From NCBI GenBank assembly GCA_012103075.1, contig JAAVLQ010000002.1, positions 885,001-949,000 of the forward strand: 64,000 nucleotides of DNA, written 5' to 3'. How positions within the stretch are numbered: the stretch's first letter is position 1; every line of letters starts with the position of its first letter. A program made the position numbers and the translations under genes. Origin of the DNA: Brucella cytisi (GTDB taxonomy: Bacteria; Pseudomonadota; Alphaproteobacteria; Rhizobiales; Rhizobiaceae). This document shows, piece after piece, positions 61,411 through 64,000 of this stretch. The notes beneath the pieces were generated by a model. It ran no database searches. It saw only the letters and a program-made list of their open reading frames with translations, and was not told the DNA's origin.

Positions 61411-63902
61411 ATGCGTAATTTGAGAGAAAATTTCCCCAGTCTACAGGAAATCGTGCAGAGAACGCTCAGGACCCGAAGCAGCCTAGCGGTCAGACGGGCA
61501 GTCAAAATCCCGCCAGTGACGATGCCCGGAAAATCCATTTTTCGCTCGGTGCGAATGTTCGTTTTACCCGCACGCCAGAAGTTGAGCTTTTGCGTCGTCG
61601 CGGCGAGGAACTCCCGAGCATCAATGAGCGCACTCAAACTGAAGCTGCGCCAGAGATCAGTGTCGAGAAGGTTGCCGAAGCCCAGCCTATGGCTGTCGCA
61701 AAATTGCAAAAAGACCGTGTCGCAGAGCATGGTTCGCTCGCCAATAGCACCGGTGCCGCCTGCAATGCCTTTGGTTCCTGTGGCAGTTGTCGCAGCTCCT
61801 GCAGAGCCCGCTCTGGAAGTAGCCCCAGTTGTGGCTGAACCGGTCGCGGCTGACATTGTAAATCCGGCCCAGCCATCGGCCTTTGCCTATCTTTCAGACT
61901 TCGCTTTCTGGGAAGGTTGCGACATCGATACGGCAATCGTGCCGGCGGAGCCTCTGGTTTCTGCTGTTCCAGCAGAACCGCGCAAGCCTTTGCCGACCGT
62001 TGAATCCATTCTGGCACAGTTTCGTATTCGCGAATGGAACAAGCGACCGGAGCCACCTGCAGTAACCCCGATTCAGCCAGTCGTACAGACACCGGCTGCC
62101 GCTGCGCCAGTTGAAACGGTTGCACCGAAACCTGTTGCCACCGTTCAGGTCGAAACGCCCGCGCCGCAGCCGATTGTGGCTGCGCCTGAGATCACACCCG
62201 AAGTTATCGGCGAAGCCACCGAGGACGAAGTTGTACTCACCGTTGCGGAAGCGGAGGAACATGTCGTTGAGGAAGTAGTGGTTTCAGAGCCGATCATCGG
62301 AAAGCCTGCCCCGGTCAAGGCGGCGCCTTCGATTGCATTGTACCAGCCACAGCCCCTCCCCGCGCCGAAGCGCCTGTCATTCACGGCAGCTATGAGTTTC
62401 CGCCGCGAGACCTTCTGCAGATGCCGCCCGAACAGGACGGAAATGTCATCACGCAGGAAATGCTGGAACGCAGCGCGGGGTTGCTCGAAAGCGTGCTGGG
62501 AGGATTTCGGCGTGCGCGGCGAGATCATTCATGTTCGCCCGGTCCGGTCGTTACGCTCTACGAGTTTGAACCGGCGCCCGGCGTCAAGTCCTCGCGCGTC
62601 ATCGGCCTTGCCGACGATATCGCCCGCTCCATGTCGGCGCTTTCCGCCCGCGTGGCTGTGGTTCCCGGCCGCAATGTCATCGGCATCGAACTGCCGAATG
62701 CCAATCGCGAAACCGTTTACCTGCGTGAAATGATCGACAGCCGCACTTTCGAGTCATCGAACTACCGTCTGCCGCTTTGCCTCGGCAAGGGTATTGGTGG
62801 TGAGCCGATCATCGCTGAACTGGCCAAGATGCCCCACCTTCTGGTGGCCGGCACCACCGGTTCGGGCAAGTCGGTTGCCATCAACACGATGATCCTCTCG
62901 CTGCTCTACCGTTTCAAGCCGGAAGAATGCCGCCTGATCATGGTTGATCCGAAGATGCTGGAACTGTCCATCTATGATGGTATTCCACACCTGCTGACCC
63001 CGGTTGTTACCGATCCGAAAAAGGCCGTCGTCGCTCTGAAATGGGCCGTGCGCGAGATGGAAGAACGCTATCGCAAGATGGCCCGCCTTGGCGTGCGTAA
63101 CATCGAAGGCTTCAATGCCCGCGCCGCCTCGGCCAAGGGCAAGGGCGAAACCGTGATGTGCACGGTGCAATCCGGCTTCGACAAGGAAACGGGTGAAGCG
63201 ACCTATATTCAGGAAGAGCTCGACCTGACGCCGATGCCGTACATCGTGGTCATCATCGACGAGATGGCCGACCTGATGATGGTTGCTGGCAAGGATATTG
63301 AAGGTGCTGTCCAGCGTCTTGCCCAGATGGCCCGCGCCGCCGGTATCCACCTCATCATGGCAACCCAACGCCCTTCGGTCGATGTCATTACCGGCACGAT
63401 CAAGGCAAACTTCCCAACCCGCATCTCGTTCCGGGTAACCTCGAAGATCGACAGCCGCACGATCCTCGGTGAAATGGGTGCCGAGCAGCTTCTCGGTCAG
63501 GGCGACATGCTTCATATGGCAGGCGGCGGGCGCATCGTCCGTGTCCATGGCCCGTTCGTTTCCGATGAGGAAGTCGAAAAAGTGGTCAACCACCTGAAGG
63601 AACAGGGACGTCCGGATTATCTGGCGACCGTCACGGAAGACGAGGAAGACGAAGACGCAACGCAGGAAGCAGCGGTTTTCGATGCAACCTCCATGGGTTC
63701 GGAAGATAGTGACGACGTATATGAGCAGGCCATCAAGGTCGTGATGCGCGACAAGAAGTGTTCCACGTCCTATATCCAGCGCCGCCTCGGTATCGGTTAT
63801 AACCGTGCTGCCTCGCTCGTGGAGCGTATGGAAAAGGATGGTCTGGTCGGCCCTGCCAATCATGTCGGCAAGCGCGAGATCCTGACAGGCAACCGCGACT
63901 GA
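61411..63902 (+). CDS. ftsK: FtsK/SpoIIIE-type DNA translocase without membrane domain (frame breaks)
   Basis: About 830 residues. The N-terminal 300 are a Pro/Ala/Val-rich linker ([16 protein letters not shown] and similar). No four-helix membrane anchor of standard FtsK is visible. The alpha/beta motor follows: [34 protein letters not shown], Walker A GTTGSGKS, Walker [15 protein letters not shown] and [20 protein letters not shown]. The C-terminal gamma domain ([20 protein letters not shown]) recognises KOPS-type DNA. Frame breaks near 61470, 61740 and 62380, plus a cancelling pair near 62505 and 62545 that scrambles the DFGVRGEI region. Start [16 protein letters not shown]. Rhizobiales usually also have a full FtsK elsewhere, so this may be the second paralogue. 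Confidence 0.88.
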
Positions 63903-63920
63903 GTACCACTAAATCCAAGT

Positions 63921-63957
63921 TAAAAAGCCGGATCGCACACGCGATTCGGCTTTTTCT
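63921..63957 (+). terminator. Terminator after ftsK
   Basis: Stem AAAAAGCCGGATCGC / GCGATTCGGCTTTTT (one mismatch) with loop ACAC, ending in a T-run. Nothing recognisable follows to the window end. Confidence 0.85.
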
Positions 63958-64000
63958 GTGCCTTGCCAATGGGTTGGAAACTGTTGCGCCAATGCGCTTG

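Noticed and set aside
62754..63863. 369-codon minus-strand open frame
   Set aside because: Antisense to the conserved ftsK motor region and not family-like.
1..64000. Mass pseudogene formation, or programmed frameshifting, as the explanation of the broken genes
   Set aside because: Breaks lie at ordinary short runs in unrelated genes, in both directions, and without slippery-site contexts or stimulatory structures; sequence error is simpler.
1..64000. CRISPR arrays, tRNA or rRNA genes, prophage modules
   Set aside because: No regularly spaced repeats, cloverleaf sequences, rRNA-like stretches or phage genes were noticed; the only mobile gene is the IS30 transposase.

Overview
The window looks like a chromosomal segment of an alphaproteobacterium of the Rhizobiales, most probably Brucellaceae (Brucella/Ochrobactrum group). 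The reasons are the Rhizobium-type L-rhamnose locus (rhaRSTPQUK divergent from rhaDI), the density of ABC importers, a DmpA-like P1 aminopeptidase next to a D-amino-acid transaminase-type enzyme, and several copies of a dispersed palindromic repeat with a CCGAAAA...TTTTCGG core. This assignment rests on recognition, not on a database search.

A caution governs the whole annotation. About 43 of 55 recognisable protein genes are interrupted by one or more single-base frame changes, very often at short homopolymers, while the protein continues in the next frame with family-typical sequence. Core genes such as ftsK are affected as well. This is the signature of uncorrected sequencing or assembly indels, not of mass pseudogene formation. 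Gene limits below span the whole reconstructed gene and the frame breaks are noted.

Layout: 0.2-2.1 kb fluoride channel CrcB, a cupin and an unidentified gene; 2.5-6.4 kb three-subunit membrane gluconate 2-dehydrogenase-type enzyme; 6.4-8.5 kb AraC regulator divergent from a YahK-like alcohol dehydrogenase; 8.6-10.4 kb a DUF3060 protein and a diguanylate cyclase; 10.5-17.5 kb peptide ABC importer with two tandem binding proteins; 17.9-19.3 kb an IS30-family element abutting the 3' remnant of a third binding protein; 19.4-27.7 kb a dehalogenase-like hydrolase, two complete NitT/TauT-type importers, and a LysR/PACE efflux divergent pair; 27.9-30.3 kb DMT permease and an Rrf2/thioredoxin-reductase-like pair.

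30.4-38.5 kb is a single eight-gene operon (SDR, PotABCD-type importer, HisD-like dehydrogenase, zinc alcohol dehydrogenase, GntR/HutC repressor). A HutC-type operator lies at its head, shared with a divergent HisC-like aminotransferase. The HisD paralogue lacks several histidinol-dehydrogenase residues, so this looks like a catabolic pathway for an imported polyol or sulfonate such as dihydroxypropanesulfonate (inference). AlkB follows at 39.9 kb.

40.7-51.5 kb is the complete L-rhamnose pathway with a striking operator in the rhaD-rhaR gap. 51.5-56.2 kb holds an MFS transporter whose C-terminus is read out of a palindromic repeat, a LysR regulator, the transaminase and the P1 peptidase. 56.5-61.1 kb is a NodT/MacA/MacB tripartite efflux operon, and 61.4-63.9 kb is an FtsK-type DNA translocase without membrane segments. 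No rRNA, tRNA, CRISPR or prophage was seen.
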